DNA of 64,000 nucleotides, taken from positions 1-64,000 of the forward strand of contig DATJFH010000175.1 in NCBI GenBank assembly GCA_035495815.1, read 5' to 3'. The DNA comes from DATJFH01 sp035495815. GTDB lineage: Bacteria; Acidobacteriota; Terriglobia; Bryobacterales; Bryobacteraceae. How positions within the stretch are numbered: position 1 is the stretch's first letter; the number at the start of each line of letters is the position of its first letter. Shown one piece after another: positions 1-7,876 of this stretch. The notes beneath the pieces are model-generated. The model did no database searches, was not told the DNA's origin, and worked only from the letters and a program-made list of their open reading frames with translations. Both the position numbers and the translations under genes were made by a program.

Positions 1-896
1 GTACCCAACTGAAATACCAGCTCGTAGTTGTAGTCCCAGCTGCGCCATTTGCCCCAGGTGCGGGAGCCGATCGTATGCCGCCGGTCCCTGGCTCCCCCCT
101 GGTCCACGCGGAATACTTTGCGGTCCAGCCCGATGTAGTAAATCGACAGGTTGGCATGATGGACCAGCGGATTCCGGCCGTAGGCGCCGGCGGCCCAGAG
201 AGTCTGCTGGTGATCGGGCACGTCGTCGAACAGGTCGGGCCTGGTGATCACGGGACGGGCCGCGACGCCAAGCACGGTCCACGAGCCTGGATGAAAAGTG
301 ACTTTGAATCCATCGAAGCTCCGCCGCACGTTGAACACTTCGCTGGCGGAAATGAAATGACCTGCTCCGAATTCAAACTCCTGACGGCCGGCCCGCAGGG
401 AGACTCCCTTGTTCGGATCGGCCGACGTGGAAAAATCGACAAGGGCCTGGTGAATCTCGGCCGTGTCCTTATCGGTCAGCCGCGGTCCGCCGACGCGGCC
501 GGTCTCGATACCACTCTGAAACTGGGTGAAGAAGCGGACATGGCTGCCGAGGTGGGTGTCGGCATGCAGCAGGTAACGTTGCAGCAGAAATCCGTGGGGA
601 GAATTGGGAACGGATCCGAACGACGCTTCGCGGAAGAAATCCCAGCGAACGCGGGCTTCGCCGCCTATCGAGACATACGAATTGGGCGCGGATTCGCCGA
701 AGGAAATGAATTTCCAGGAATCCCACGGGTCGCTTCGCAGGGAGGCATTCCGGAGAAAGCTCCAATCTTCATCGAAGCGCTGATCGAGATAGGCGGGCCG
801 GGGGGAATTTTGTGCGGAAAGGACGGCGGGTTGAACAGCCATCGCGGCCAGAATCGCACAGACCTTCGGCGGGAGGCCGCACCTTCGCAGAGACAC
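1..896 (-). CDS. alginate export family outer-membrane protein (3' end beyond window)
   Basis: The minus-strand frame from about 896 runs off the left edge without a stop, so the C-terminus is missing. A GTG at 896 gives a signal peptide (RRCGLPPKVCAILAAMAVQP, then a VLSAQ cleavage-like site); another GTG lies at 911. The mature part matches the alginate_exp barrel family: VSIGGEARVRWDFF, then LLQRYLLHADTHLGSHVRFF, a LRAGRQEFEFG strand, and VFNVRRSFDGFKV followed by LFDD. In Pseudomonas AlgE this family exports alginate; in other phyla it is a generic outer-membrane channel, so the substrate is unknown. It is co-directional with the ankyrin gene that ends at 995. The family call is confident; the start and function are less certain. 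Confidence 0.8.
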   Translation of the reverse strand, partial: MSLRRCGLPPKVCAILAAMAVQPAVLSAQNSPRPAYLDQRFDEDWSFLRNASLRSDPWDSWKFISFGESAPNSYVSIGGEARVRWDFFREASFGSVPNSPHGFLLQRYLLHADTHLGSHVRFFTQFQSGIETGRVGGPRLTDKDTAEIHQALVDFSTSADPNKGVSLRAGRQEFEFGAGHFISASEVFNVRRSFDGFKVTFHPGSWTVLGVAARPVITRPDLFDDVPDHQQTLWAAGAYGRNPLVHHANLSIYYIGLDRKVFRVDQGGARDRRHTIGSRTWGKWRSWDYNYELVFQLG

Positions 897-994
897 CGGG
901 ATGAGGGGCACCAGATAATTGTAGAATGGCGCACACGCGTTGTGGTCCGAACTCACCGCTTCCGGCCGGCCAATCGAGAGCGCGCTCCATTCTC

Positions 995-2899
995 CTAGCG
1001 GCCGGCCGACAGAGGCTGCCCAAGCGGCAGAGTGTTAGCGATCGCCAGAGAGGCCCAGGTTGCGCCGGCGGCTGAAATCCACTGGTTATAGCCGAAGGGG
1101 TAACCGCTCTCCATCTGGGGCTGCACCGGAAACGACCGCGTCTTGACGAACCAGCTTCCATCGCGGTACTGATTTCGGAGCAGATACTCGATCCCTTTCC
1201 GGTAGGCGGCATCCGTGACGGGAATACCGGCTTCGTACATGGCATAAAGAGTGATGCCGGTTGCGTAGGCGTCCGTGCCCAGGTGCGGCAGCTGCGCCCA
1301 CCCTCCATCGGACCGCTGGGCGGCAATCCATTCGCGCCCGGCCGCGTCCAGTTCGGCGCGCGCTGCCCCCGTCCACGCCAGCGCCATCAGCCGCATGGCA
1401 TACTCCTCGGCGGACTGGGGCTTCGAGGCGGTCAGCCAGACGCGCGACCGGCGCAGCTTGTCCGCGATTTCCTGCCGGCGCGCTTCGATGGGATAAAGAG
1501 TGATGGCGCGCACCGCCATGGCGGTCCGGCTGATGCTGCTGTATTCCATGGGAGGACGCGTCTGGGCTTCGATCCAGCTTCCGTCGGGCATCTGCCTTCC
1601 CAAAACGCCGTGAGTCAGGGCTGCCGTTGTCATGTCCATGGGATGTTTCCCGGCGGCCAGCGCCATGACGATATAGCCGACGGTGAGGTCGCCGCCCGGA
1701 ACCTGGGAGCCTTGCATCGATTCTCCTCCGAGCGGTCTGTAGACAGCGCGAATCTGCGTGAGGTTCCTGGCGGCCACCTCCTCATTCACCGGCAGCCCGC
1801 GTTCGCGCGCCGCGGCCACCACCTGGGCCGGCATGGACTGGTTGTGACAGGTGATGCAGGCGCGCTTCTGGAACGGAATCTGCGAGGAAGCGATCAGCAG
1901 CGCGGCGCTGCGCTCGAGCGACGTTCTGGCGCCGGCGATGCCTTCGGGCTTGGGCCAGGTCTTGTCGCGAGGCGTTTCGGCTTGCGTGCCGCCGTACTTC
2001 CTGAGCAGATCGATCTTGGCCCGGTCGGCGCGGTGCATGGCCCAGTCGAGCGGCTTCTCCCCGTCGTTATCGGCCAGATTGGGATCGGCGCCTTTGTCGA
2101 GCAGGAGCTTGACGGTTCCAGGGCTGGTACGCTCCGAAGAGACTGCGTTGATGAGGGGCGTGCGGCCGAAACTGGCAGTGCGGGCATTCACGTCGGCCCC
2201 CATCGCGATGAGCTTCGCGACGAGCTCGGGGTCCTGCCAGTGGGTGGCGTTCACAAGGCTGGTCTTTCCGATAGTGGCGCCCTTTGAGAGCAGGAAGTCG
2301 ATCGTCGGCCGGTAGGGCCGCGAGATGGCGCGGCTGAGCGCGGTGGCGTCGCCGGCGTTCTTCTCGTTGACGCCGATGCCGCGTTCGACCAGGAAGCGGA
2401 CCACCTCGATGTCGGCGTCCCGGGCACGCCCGAGAGCCAGGTCCCCGGCCTTGTCGCGGGCGTGCAGATCGGCGCCTTTTTCCAGCAGGAGACGCAGGAT
2501 CTCCACCGTGCCTGGATAGCCCGCGGCAATCAGCAGCGGCGTCCGGTGAAGGTTGTTCGACCTGGCGTTCACATCCGCGCCGCGGGCCAGCAGCAGCTTC
2601 ACCTTCTCCAGATTCGGGATCGACCACATGAGCGCAGTGGCTCCGTCGCCGGTTGTCGCGTTCGGATCGGCGCCGCGGTCGAGCAGGAGCCGGACACAGT
2701 CCGGACCGGCGAACAGCGCCGCAGCCATGAGCGCCGGAACACCGTCCGCGTCTTTGGCGTCGGCCGGCACGCCCCGGTCCAGCGCCCGCCCGAGGGCCGC
2801 AGCATCGGTGCGCCGGATGGCTTCGAACAGGGGCTCGGGACCCATGGCTGGCGATCCCACGGCGGAGGTCAGGATGAGTAGCAATAGAGGGCTGCGCAT
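995..2899 (-). CDS. exported ankyrin-repeat / haem c / cyclase-like toroid fusion protein
   Basis: 634 residues from the ATG at 2899, which has GGAGAG just upstream; the open frame extends further up, but only this start gives a signal peptide (MRSPLLLLILTSAVGSPAMG). Residues 25-305 hold about seven ankyrin repeats (LLLDRGADPNA, LLLARGADVNA, LLLEKGADLHA, LIAMGADVNA, LLLDKGADPNL). A single haem c motif, CITCH at 348-352, follows. Residues 370-630 contain DGSW/DGGW-type repeats like those of squalene-hopene cyclase and prenyltransferase alpha/alpha toroids, but no DxDD acid motif is visible. Periplasmic location is inferred from the signal and the CxxCH. Function is unknown; it may be a scaffold or a ligand-binding haem protein rather than a cyclase. 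Confidence 0.85.
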   Translation of the reverse strand: MRSPLLLLILTSAVGSPAMGPEPLFEAIRRTDAAALGRALDRGVPADAKDADGVPALMAAALFAGPDCVRLLLDRGADPNATTGDGATALMWSIPNLEKVKLLLARGADVNARSNNLHRTPLLIAAGYPGTVEILRLLLEKGADLHARDKAGDLALGRARDADIEVVRFLVERGIGVNEKNAGDATALSRAISRPYRPTIDFLLSKGATIGKTSLVNATHWQDPELVAKLIAMGADVNARTASFGRTPLINAVSSERTSPGTVKLLLDKGADPNLADNDGEKPLDWAMHRADRAKIDLLRKYGGTQAETPRDKTWPKPEGIAGARTSLERSAALLIASSQIPFQKRACITCHNQSMPAQVVAAARERGLPVNEEVAARNLTQIRAVYRPLGGESMQGSQVPGGDLTVGYIVMALAAGKHPMDMTTAALTHGVLGRQMPDGSWIEAQTRPPMEYSSISRTAMAVRAITLYPIEARRQEIADKLRRSRVWLTASKPQSAEEYAMRLMALAWTGAARAELDAAGREWIAAQRSDGGWAQLPHLGTDAYATGITLYAMYEAGIPVTDAAYRKGIEYLLRNQYRDGSWFVKTRSFPVQPQMESGYPFGYNQWISAAGATWASLAIANTLPLGQPLSAGR

Positions 2900-3023
2900 G
2901 GTTGATCTCTCCGGAACACGAGCAATCGCCAAAAGGCGATTTATTATATCCCAGTATTTTGAACCCGGGCTCGCCGCCAATCGCCAACAATGGCGGCTCC
3001 GGTAGATTGTAGAATGACGGGTA

Positions 3024-4427
3024 GTGCTATCTTCCGAACCTACCACCAAGTTCAGCGGTCTGCTCCGGCAGCTCGGCCTGGTCAGCGCGACTTCGCTGGT
3101 AGTCTCCAACATGGTGGGCGCCGGAATTTTCGGAACCACCGGATTCATGGCCTCCGCCCTGGGGGACGCGAAGCTGATCCTGGCGGCCTGGTTTGTGGGC
3201 GCGCTGTTCGCGCTCGCCGGAGCCGTCAGCTACTCCGAGCTGGGGATCAATTTTCCCAGCTCCGGCGGAGAGTACGTCTACCTCACTCGCGCTTACGGAC
3301 CGGCCTGGGGCTTCATGACCGGCTGGGTATCGTTTTTCGCCGGTTTTTCGGCGCCGATCGCCACCGCGGCTCTGATCTTTGCCAATTACGTGGGATACTT
3401 CTTTCCGGAACAATTCGATCCGAAAACGGCGCTGATCGTCGGATCCGGCGCATTTTCACTGAAACTGGGCGCGGCGCAGCTGCTGGCTTCATCTCTCATC
3501 GCGGCTTTTACGATCTTGAACTGCTTCGGCGTCGCCCGCGTGGCCAGGATTCAGAACGCGCTCACGGGCTTCAAGATTCTGGTGATCGCCGCCCTGGTAT
3601 TTTTCGGCTTCACCATGGGACAGGGAAGCTGGTCCAACTTCTCCGCGCCCGCCGCGCGGGATTCCACCAACTCACTGCCGGTGGAGTTCATGATCCAGCT
3701 CCTCTGGGTGATGGTGGGCTATAGCGGATGGAACGCGGCTACGTATGTGGCCGAGGAGCTGAAACAGCCGGAGCGGACTCTGCCGGCGGCGCTGGCGATT
3801 GGGACGGCGCTGGTGACGGTGCTGTATGTCGGGCTGAACATGGTCTTCATTTACTCCACGCCGATTCAGGCGCTCAAAGGAGTGGTGGCCGTGGGCAAGG
3901 TTTCTGCCGGAAACCTGTTCGGACCCACGGGCGCGGCTCTCTTCAGCGGCCTCATGGCCATTTCCATCATGCCCACCGTGAACGCCATGGTGACTATCGG
4001 CCCGCGCGTGTACTACGCCATGGCTAAGAATGGGGCATTCGTGAGGGCCGCCGCGGTAGTGCATCCACGCTGGCACACACCGGTCTTCGCCATCCTCAGC
4101 CAGGGCGCCTGCGCGATCCTGATGACGCTGACGCCCATCCCGGACCTTTTTCTGTTTATCGGCTTCAGCCTGACGCTCTTTACGGTGCTGGCGGTAGCGT
4201 CGGTTTTCGTCTTTCGCCGCAGACCGAACTGGCAGAAGCTGCGCGCGGTCGACTTTCTCTATCCGCTGATTCCGACAGCTTACATCCTGGTGGGAACGGG
4301 AATGGTGGTTTGGGGAATCATTTTCCAACCCACGGTATCGCTGACCGCACTGGGAACCATCGCCGTGGGAGCGGCGGTTTACCACTTCACGCGGAAGGGC
4401 AAGGGCGCCGCGGTGGAAATCGGCTAG
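3024..4427 (+). CDS. APC-superfamily amino acid permease
   Basis: 467 residues from a GTG start, divergent from the ankyrin gene. The N-terminal VSNMVGAGIFGTTGF matches the first transmembrane segment of APC amino acid permeases (the GAGIF unwound helix that binds the substrate carboxylate). About 12 hydrophobic segments follow, with SSGGEYVYLTRAYG after TM2 as in the family. The length is typical. It probably acts as an inner-membrane proton- or sodium-coupled amino acid transporter; the substrate cannot be read from sequence. It stands alone on the + strand: the next genes run toward it from the right, only 6 bases after its stop. Confidence 0.92.
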   Translation: MLSSEPTTKFSGLLRQLGLVSATSLVVSNMVGAGIFGTTGFMASALGDAKLILAAWFVGALFALAGAVSYSELGINFPSSGGEYVYLTRAYGPAWGFMTGWVSFFAGFSAPIATAALIFANYVGYFFPEQFDPKTALIVGSGAFSLKLGAAQLLASSLIAAFTILNCFGVARVARIQNALTGFKILVIAALVFFGFTMGQGSWSNFSAPAARDSTNSLPVEFMIQLLWVMVGYSGWNAATYVAEELKQPERTLPAALAIGTALVTVLYVGLNMVFIYSTPIQALKGVVAVGKVSAGNLFGPTGAALFSGLMAISIMPTVNAMVTIGPRVYYAMAKNGAFVRAAAVVHPRWHTPVFAILSQGACAILMTLTPIPDLFLFIGFSLTLFTVLAVASVFVFRRRPNWQKLRAVDFLYPLIPTAYILVGTGMVVWGIIFQPTVSLTALGTIAVGAAVYHFTRKGKGAAVEIG

Positions 4428-4433
4428 CGCGTC

Positions 4434-4874
4434 TTACTGCGCCCGATCTCCTTCGTGATTCTCGAGGAAATCCTGATCGATCGGCTTTCTGCCGGCAAAT
4501 CCCTCTTCCATGCCGTGCCAGTAGCGGATCCCGGATTCGCCCAGCCGCCAGCACAGGTAAACTTCCCTGCCCCGGAACAGCGTCACGAAATCGACCAGGC
4601 CGATGTCCAGATCCTTGATGACACACCCGAACTCCTGCAGCCGCTCCACGGCGGATTTGAGATCCTCGCCGAGCCGATCCCGTCCGGCGCGCTTTTCGAG
4701 GACCGCCGCCCGGTCCACGATCACGCCTCCCTGCATGGCGACGCGCTGGGTCTGGGCCTGAATTCCCTGCTCCGCCTCCAGATATTGCGCCTTGAGGGCT
4801 ACCGCTTCGCGGAGGATGATTTCGATTTCCGGCAGAAGGCTTTCGGCTTCGGTCAGCGTGAATCGCCTGGACAT
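4434..4874 (-). CDS. DUF2203 family protein
   Basis: 146 residues. The start MSRRFTLTEAESLLPEI and the core IKDLDIGLVDFVTLFRGREV, then LCWRLGESGIRYWHGMEEGFAGRKPI, are the hallmark blocks of DUF2203, a small helical cytosolic family of unknown function common in Acidobacteria, Firmicutes and Deinococci. Residues 15-95 look like a coiled coil. It starts 7 bases after the stop of the YjbQ gene, so the two are probably cotranscribed. No catalytic residues are known for the family, and no function is proposed here. Confidence 0.88.
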   Translation of the reverse strand: MSRRFTLTEAESLLPEIEIILREAVALKAQYLEAEQGIQAQTQRVAMQGGVIVDRAAVLEKRAGRDRLGEDLKSAVERLQEFGCVIKDLDIGLVDFVTLFRGREVYLCWRLGESGIRYWHGMEEGFAGRKPIDQDFLENHEGDRAQ

Positions 4875-4881
4875 TTGGGCG

Positions 4882-5397
4882 TCAGACGCCGGAAACCTGC
4901 ACCGACATGGAGCGGCTCCTCGGCCCGTCGAATTCGGCGAGAATGATGCTCTGCCACGTTCCGAGCAGCACCGACGAATTGCGGACCTGCAGCGAGAGTG
5001 TCTGCCCCATCATCATGCCGCGAAGATGCGAGTCGGCGTTCTTGCGCTCGCAATCGGAGTGCAGCGGATCGTTGTGCCGCCAGTCGGTCTCGCGGACGAC
5101 GACGTCTTCGAGGAAGCGCTTCACGTCCTGCAGCAGGGCGTCCTGCCACTCATTGAGAAAGACCGCAGTGGTCGTATGGAGGGACTGGAGGTGCACGATG
5201 CCGTCCCGCACGCCGCTCTTGCGCACGATCTCGTTGATGCGATCGGTGATGTTGATGAGCTCGGTCCGATCGTTAGTGATCCAGTCCAGCACGCGATTGA
5301 ACATCTTGAATCCCGCCGCATTCTGCGCGGCGCCGGACGGCCCCTTCTGCTCTTCGACCGTAATTTCGATTTCCGTAATTTTGGGATTCGTACTCAT
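4882..5397 (-). CDS. YjbQ / UPF0047 family protein
   Basis: About 171 residues from the ATG at 5397, which has AAGGAG a few bases upstream; a longer in-frame start at 5418 lacks such a site. The family blocks are present: GIVHLQSLHTTTAVFLNEWQ (the conserved His and Thr region), LHSDCERKNADSHLRGMMMG with the conserved His, and LGTWQSIILAEFDGPRSRS. E. coli YjbQ has weak thiamin-phosphate synthase activity in vitro, but the physiological role of the family is unsettled. It is followed closely by the DUF2203 gene, which suggests a two-gene operon. Confidence 0.9.
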   Translation of the reverse strand: MSTNPKITEIEITVEEQKGPSGAAQNAAGFKMFNRVLDWITNDRTELINITDRINEIVRKSGVRDGIVHLQSLHTTTAVFLNEWQDALLQDVKRFLEDVVVRETDWRHNDPLHSDCERKNADSHLRGMMMGQTLSLQVRNSSVLLGTWQSIILAEFDGPRSRSMSVQVSGV

Positions 5398-5497
5398 CGA
5401 CGCTCCTTGGCTTAACACACTATCCGATTCAACATATTACCGCAAGCTTAAAATCAAAGGGGTGAACGTTTATGATTATAACAAGTGAGGAATCGGA

Positions 5498-7036
5498 ATG
5501 ACATACACATTGGTCCCTAACCGGCGGCAGCTCTTCAGCGCCGCCGGCCGCAGCCTGCTGGCCGGCGTCATGGCCAGGCTGCCCATTCGCGGCGCCGCGC
5601 GCACCGAGGGCAACATATACCAGCGAATCGGCGTCGAGCCCATAATCAACTGCAAGGGCACGTTCACCATTATCAGCGGCTCGCAGACCCTGCCCGAGGT
5701 CAAGAAAGCTCTGGACGAAGCTTCGCGGCATTACGTTCACCTGGACGAGCTGATGGAGGGGGTCGGCCGGCGGCTGGCGGAGCTCACGAGGGCGGAGTGG
5801 GGGATTATCACGGCGGGCTGCGCGGCGGCGCTCACGCACGCGACTTCGGCCTGTATCGCCGGCGCCAACCCGGAAAAGATGCAGCGTCTGCCGAAGCTGG
5901 CCGGGCTGAAGCACGAAGTGGTGATGCCGAAGGCTTCCCGCAACGTGTACGACCACGCTATCCGGATGACCGGCGTGACCATGATCACGCCGTCGACGAG
6001 GGAGGAGTTCATGGCGGCGCTACGTCCGTCGACGGCCATGGTGGCGCTGCTGGGCGAGGCGATGGACCGGCATCCGATGAAAGTCGAGGAGATTGCGCAG
6101 GCGGCGCACGCGCATGGAATCCCGGTGCTGGTGGACGCGGCCGCCGAGCGGCTCACGATTCCCAACGTGTATCTCAAGGCGGGGGCCGACATGGTGGCCT
6201 ATAGCGGCGGCAAGTGCCTCCGGGGTCCGCAGTGCGCCGGAGTCCTGCTCGGCCGGAAGGACCTGCTGCAGGCCGCCTGGATCAATAGCGCGCCGCATCA
6301 TGCCTTCGGCCGTTCACTCAAGGTCGGCAAGGAAGAGATCATGGGAATGCTGGCGGCGGTCGAGGCCTGGACGAAGCGCAATCACGACGCGGAGTGGAAG
6401 CAATGGGAAGGCTGGCTCGGCGTGATTCGCGACAAGGTGTCTTCGATTCCGACGGTTCAGACGGAAGTCCTGCAGCCCAGGGGTCCTTCGAATTTTGCGC
6501 CTCAGCTCCGGATCAGCTGGGACACAAAGAAGCTGGGAGTGACCGGCACGGAGCTGTCCGACGCGCTGCTGGCGGGCACGCCTCGCATCCTGATACCCTC
6601 GGCGGCAGAATCGGTCACGATCATGCCGTACATGATGATGCCGGGCGACGCCGAGACCGTCGCGCCCCGGCTGCGGGAGCTGCTTTCGAAGCCGCCCAAG
6701 AGACCGGCGGCGCCGGCGGCTGGAGGGACGGCGCAGGCGGGCGGCCAGTGGGACGTGGAGATTTCCTACCTGCGCGACCAGGTGACCCATTCGGTGTTTT
6801 TCGAGCAGAACGGAGACAAGCTGCGAGGCAGCCATCGAGGGGAGTTTTTGCAGGCGGACCTGAGCGGCAGCCTGGAAGGATCGACCGCGCGGTGGCGCAG
6901 CAACCATCACTACGAGGGGACCAGCATCGGATACAGCTTCGAAGGGACCCTCGACGGGGACAGCATGCGGGGCACGGTGGATGTAGGCGAATACGGAAAA
7001 GCGCCGTTCACCGCACGCCGCCATTTCCATGCTTGA
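5498..7036 (+). CDS. Tat-exported SelA-like PLP-dependent enzyme with extra C-terminal domain
   Basis: 512 residues with GAGG upstream of the ATG. A twin-arginine-like signal (NRRQLFSAAGRSLLAGVMA) precedes a fold-type I PLP domain of the SelA / D-glucosaminate-6-phosphate ammonia-lyase type: VEPIINCKGTFT, ITAGCAAALTHATSACI, the cofactor-ring Asp in VLVDAAAE (about 213), and the Schiff-base Lys in YSGGKCLRGP (Lys239). Residues about 415-512, after an Ala/Pro linker, form a separate beta-rich domain (WDVEISYLRDQ onward) not found in SelA. Selenocysteine synthesis is unlikely given the export signal and the NagB-like neighbour; amino-sugar or amino-acid elimination is more plausible, but the substrate is inference. 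Confidence 0.85.
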   Translation: MTYTLVPNRRQLFSAAGRSLLAGVMARLPIRGAARTEGNIYQRIGVEPIINCKGTFTIISGSQTLPEVKKALDEASRHYVHLDELMEGVGRRLAELTRAEWGIITAGCAAALTHATSACIAGANPEKMQRLPKLAGLKHEVVMPKASRNVYDHAIRMTGVTMITPSTREEFMAALRPSTAMVALLGEAMDRHPMKVEEIAQAAHAHGIPVLVDAAAERLTIPNVYLKAGADMVAYSGGKCLRGPQCAGVLLGRKDLLQAAWINSAPHHAFGRSLKVGKEEIMGMLAAVEAWTKRNHDAEWKQWEGWLGVIRDKVSSIPTVQTEVLQPRGPSNFAPQLRISWDTKKLGVTGTELSDALLAGTPRILIPSAAESVTIMPYMMMPGDAETVAPRLRELLSKPPKRPAAPAAGGTAQAGGQWDVEISYLRDQVTHSVFFEQNGDKLRGSHRGEFLQADLSGSLEGSTARWRSNHHYEGTSIGYSFEGTLDGDSMRGTVDVGEYGKAPFTARRHFHA

Positions 7037-7859
7037 CCCGCTCTTCGAGGTCAGCGTAGAAGAGCTGCGGGCGCGCGCCCGAATCGGAATTCACCTCGAG
7101 CCGGACATCCCGCGCCTGCTCGACCACTTCGCCCGTTCCATCGCCGACGAGATCCGGTCTCGGGAGGTGGCTCGATTGATTCTTCCTGTGGGTCCCATGG
7201 GGCAATATCCCCGGCTGGCGGAGATGACAAACCGCGAGCGCATCAGTTGGCGCCATGTCCACGTGTTCCAGATGGACGAGTTTCTGGACTGGCAGGGGCG
7301 TCCGATTCCCGCCGGCCATCCGCTGAGCTTCGAAGGGGCCATGCGCCGGTTCTTCGCCTCGCTCGATTCCGAGCTGCGGATTCCCGAAAGCCAGTACCAC
7401 GCGCCGCATCCCTTCCGCATCGACGACATCAGCGAAGCGATCCGCCGGGCGGGGGGTATCGACGTCTGCTACGGCGGCGTCGGCTACCATGGCCACGTGG
7501 CCTTCAACGAGCCGCCCCTCTCGCGTTGGGCTCGGATCACGGTAGACGAATTGCGGAATTCGCTGACCCGGGTGGTGACGCTGGGCTCCGATTCGATAGT
7601 GGTCCAGAGCATCGGATCAGCCGGCGGGAGCGCGGCCGCGATTCCGCCCATGGCGGTGACGCTCGGGATGCGGGATATCCTGGCGTCGCGAAAGATCCGG
7701 CTCTATTGCGCGGGCGGTTCGCGGCACAGCGCCGTGTTCCGCATTGCGGCGGCGGGGGAGGTCGGCGTGGAGTACCCGGCGACCCTGGTGCAGGGTCATC
7801 CCGACGCCGTAATCCACACCGACGAGGCGACGGCGCAGCCGATCCGGCTGGGATTGTAG
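7029..7859 (+). CDS. glucosamine-6-phosphate deaminase-like (NagB family) protein
   Basis: 276 residues, overlapping the end of the SelA-like gene by 8 bases, so probably translationally coupled. NagB blocks are visible: ILPVGPMGQYP (phosphate loop region), the MDEF motif holding the equivalent of catalytic Asp72 of E. coli NagB, and GGVGYHGHVAFNEPP. In E. coli the last block is GxGxDGHIAFNEP, where Asp141, His143 and Glu148 act in ring opening; here the Asp141 position is His while His143 and Glu148 are kept. It may still isomerise or deaminate a sugar phosphate, or act on another substrate. Predicted cytosolic, unlike its partner. Confidence 0.85.
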   Translation: MLDPLFEVSVEELRARARIGIHLEPDIPRLLDHFARSIADEIRSREVARLILPVGPMGQYPRLAEMTNRERISWRHVHVFQMDEFLDWQGRPIPAGHPLSFEGAMRRFFASLDSELRIPESQYHAPHPFRIDDISEAIRRAGGIDVCYGGVGYHGHVAFNEPPLSRWARITVDELRNSLTRVVTLGSDSIVVQSIGSAGGSAAAIPPMAVTLGMRDILASRKIRLYCAGGSRHSAVFRIAAAGEVGVEYPATLVQGHPDAVIHTDEATAQPIRLGL

Positions 7860-7876
7860 GGGGGACCTCGCTCGCG

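Noticed and set aside
75..998. A 307-codon + strand open frame at the left edge
   Set aside because: The minus strand reads an alginate-export-type barrel continuously through the edge with a signal peptide; the + frame shows no family features.
5498..7036. Selenocysteine system suggested by the SelA-like gene
   Set aside because: No selB, selD or tRNA-Sec is seen, the protein has an export-type signal and an extra domain, and its neighbour is NagB-like.
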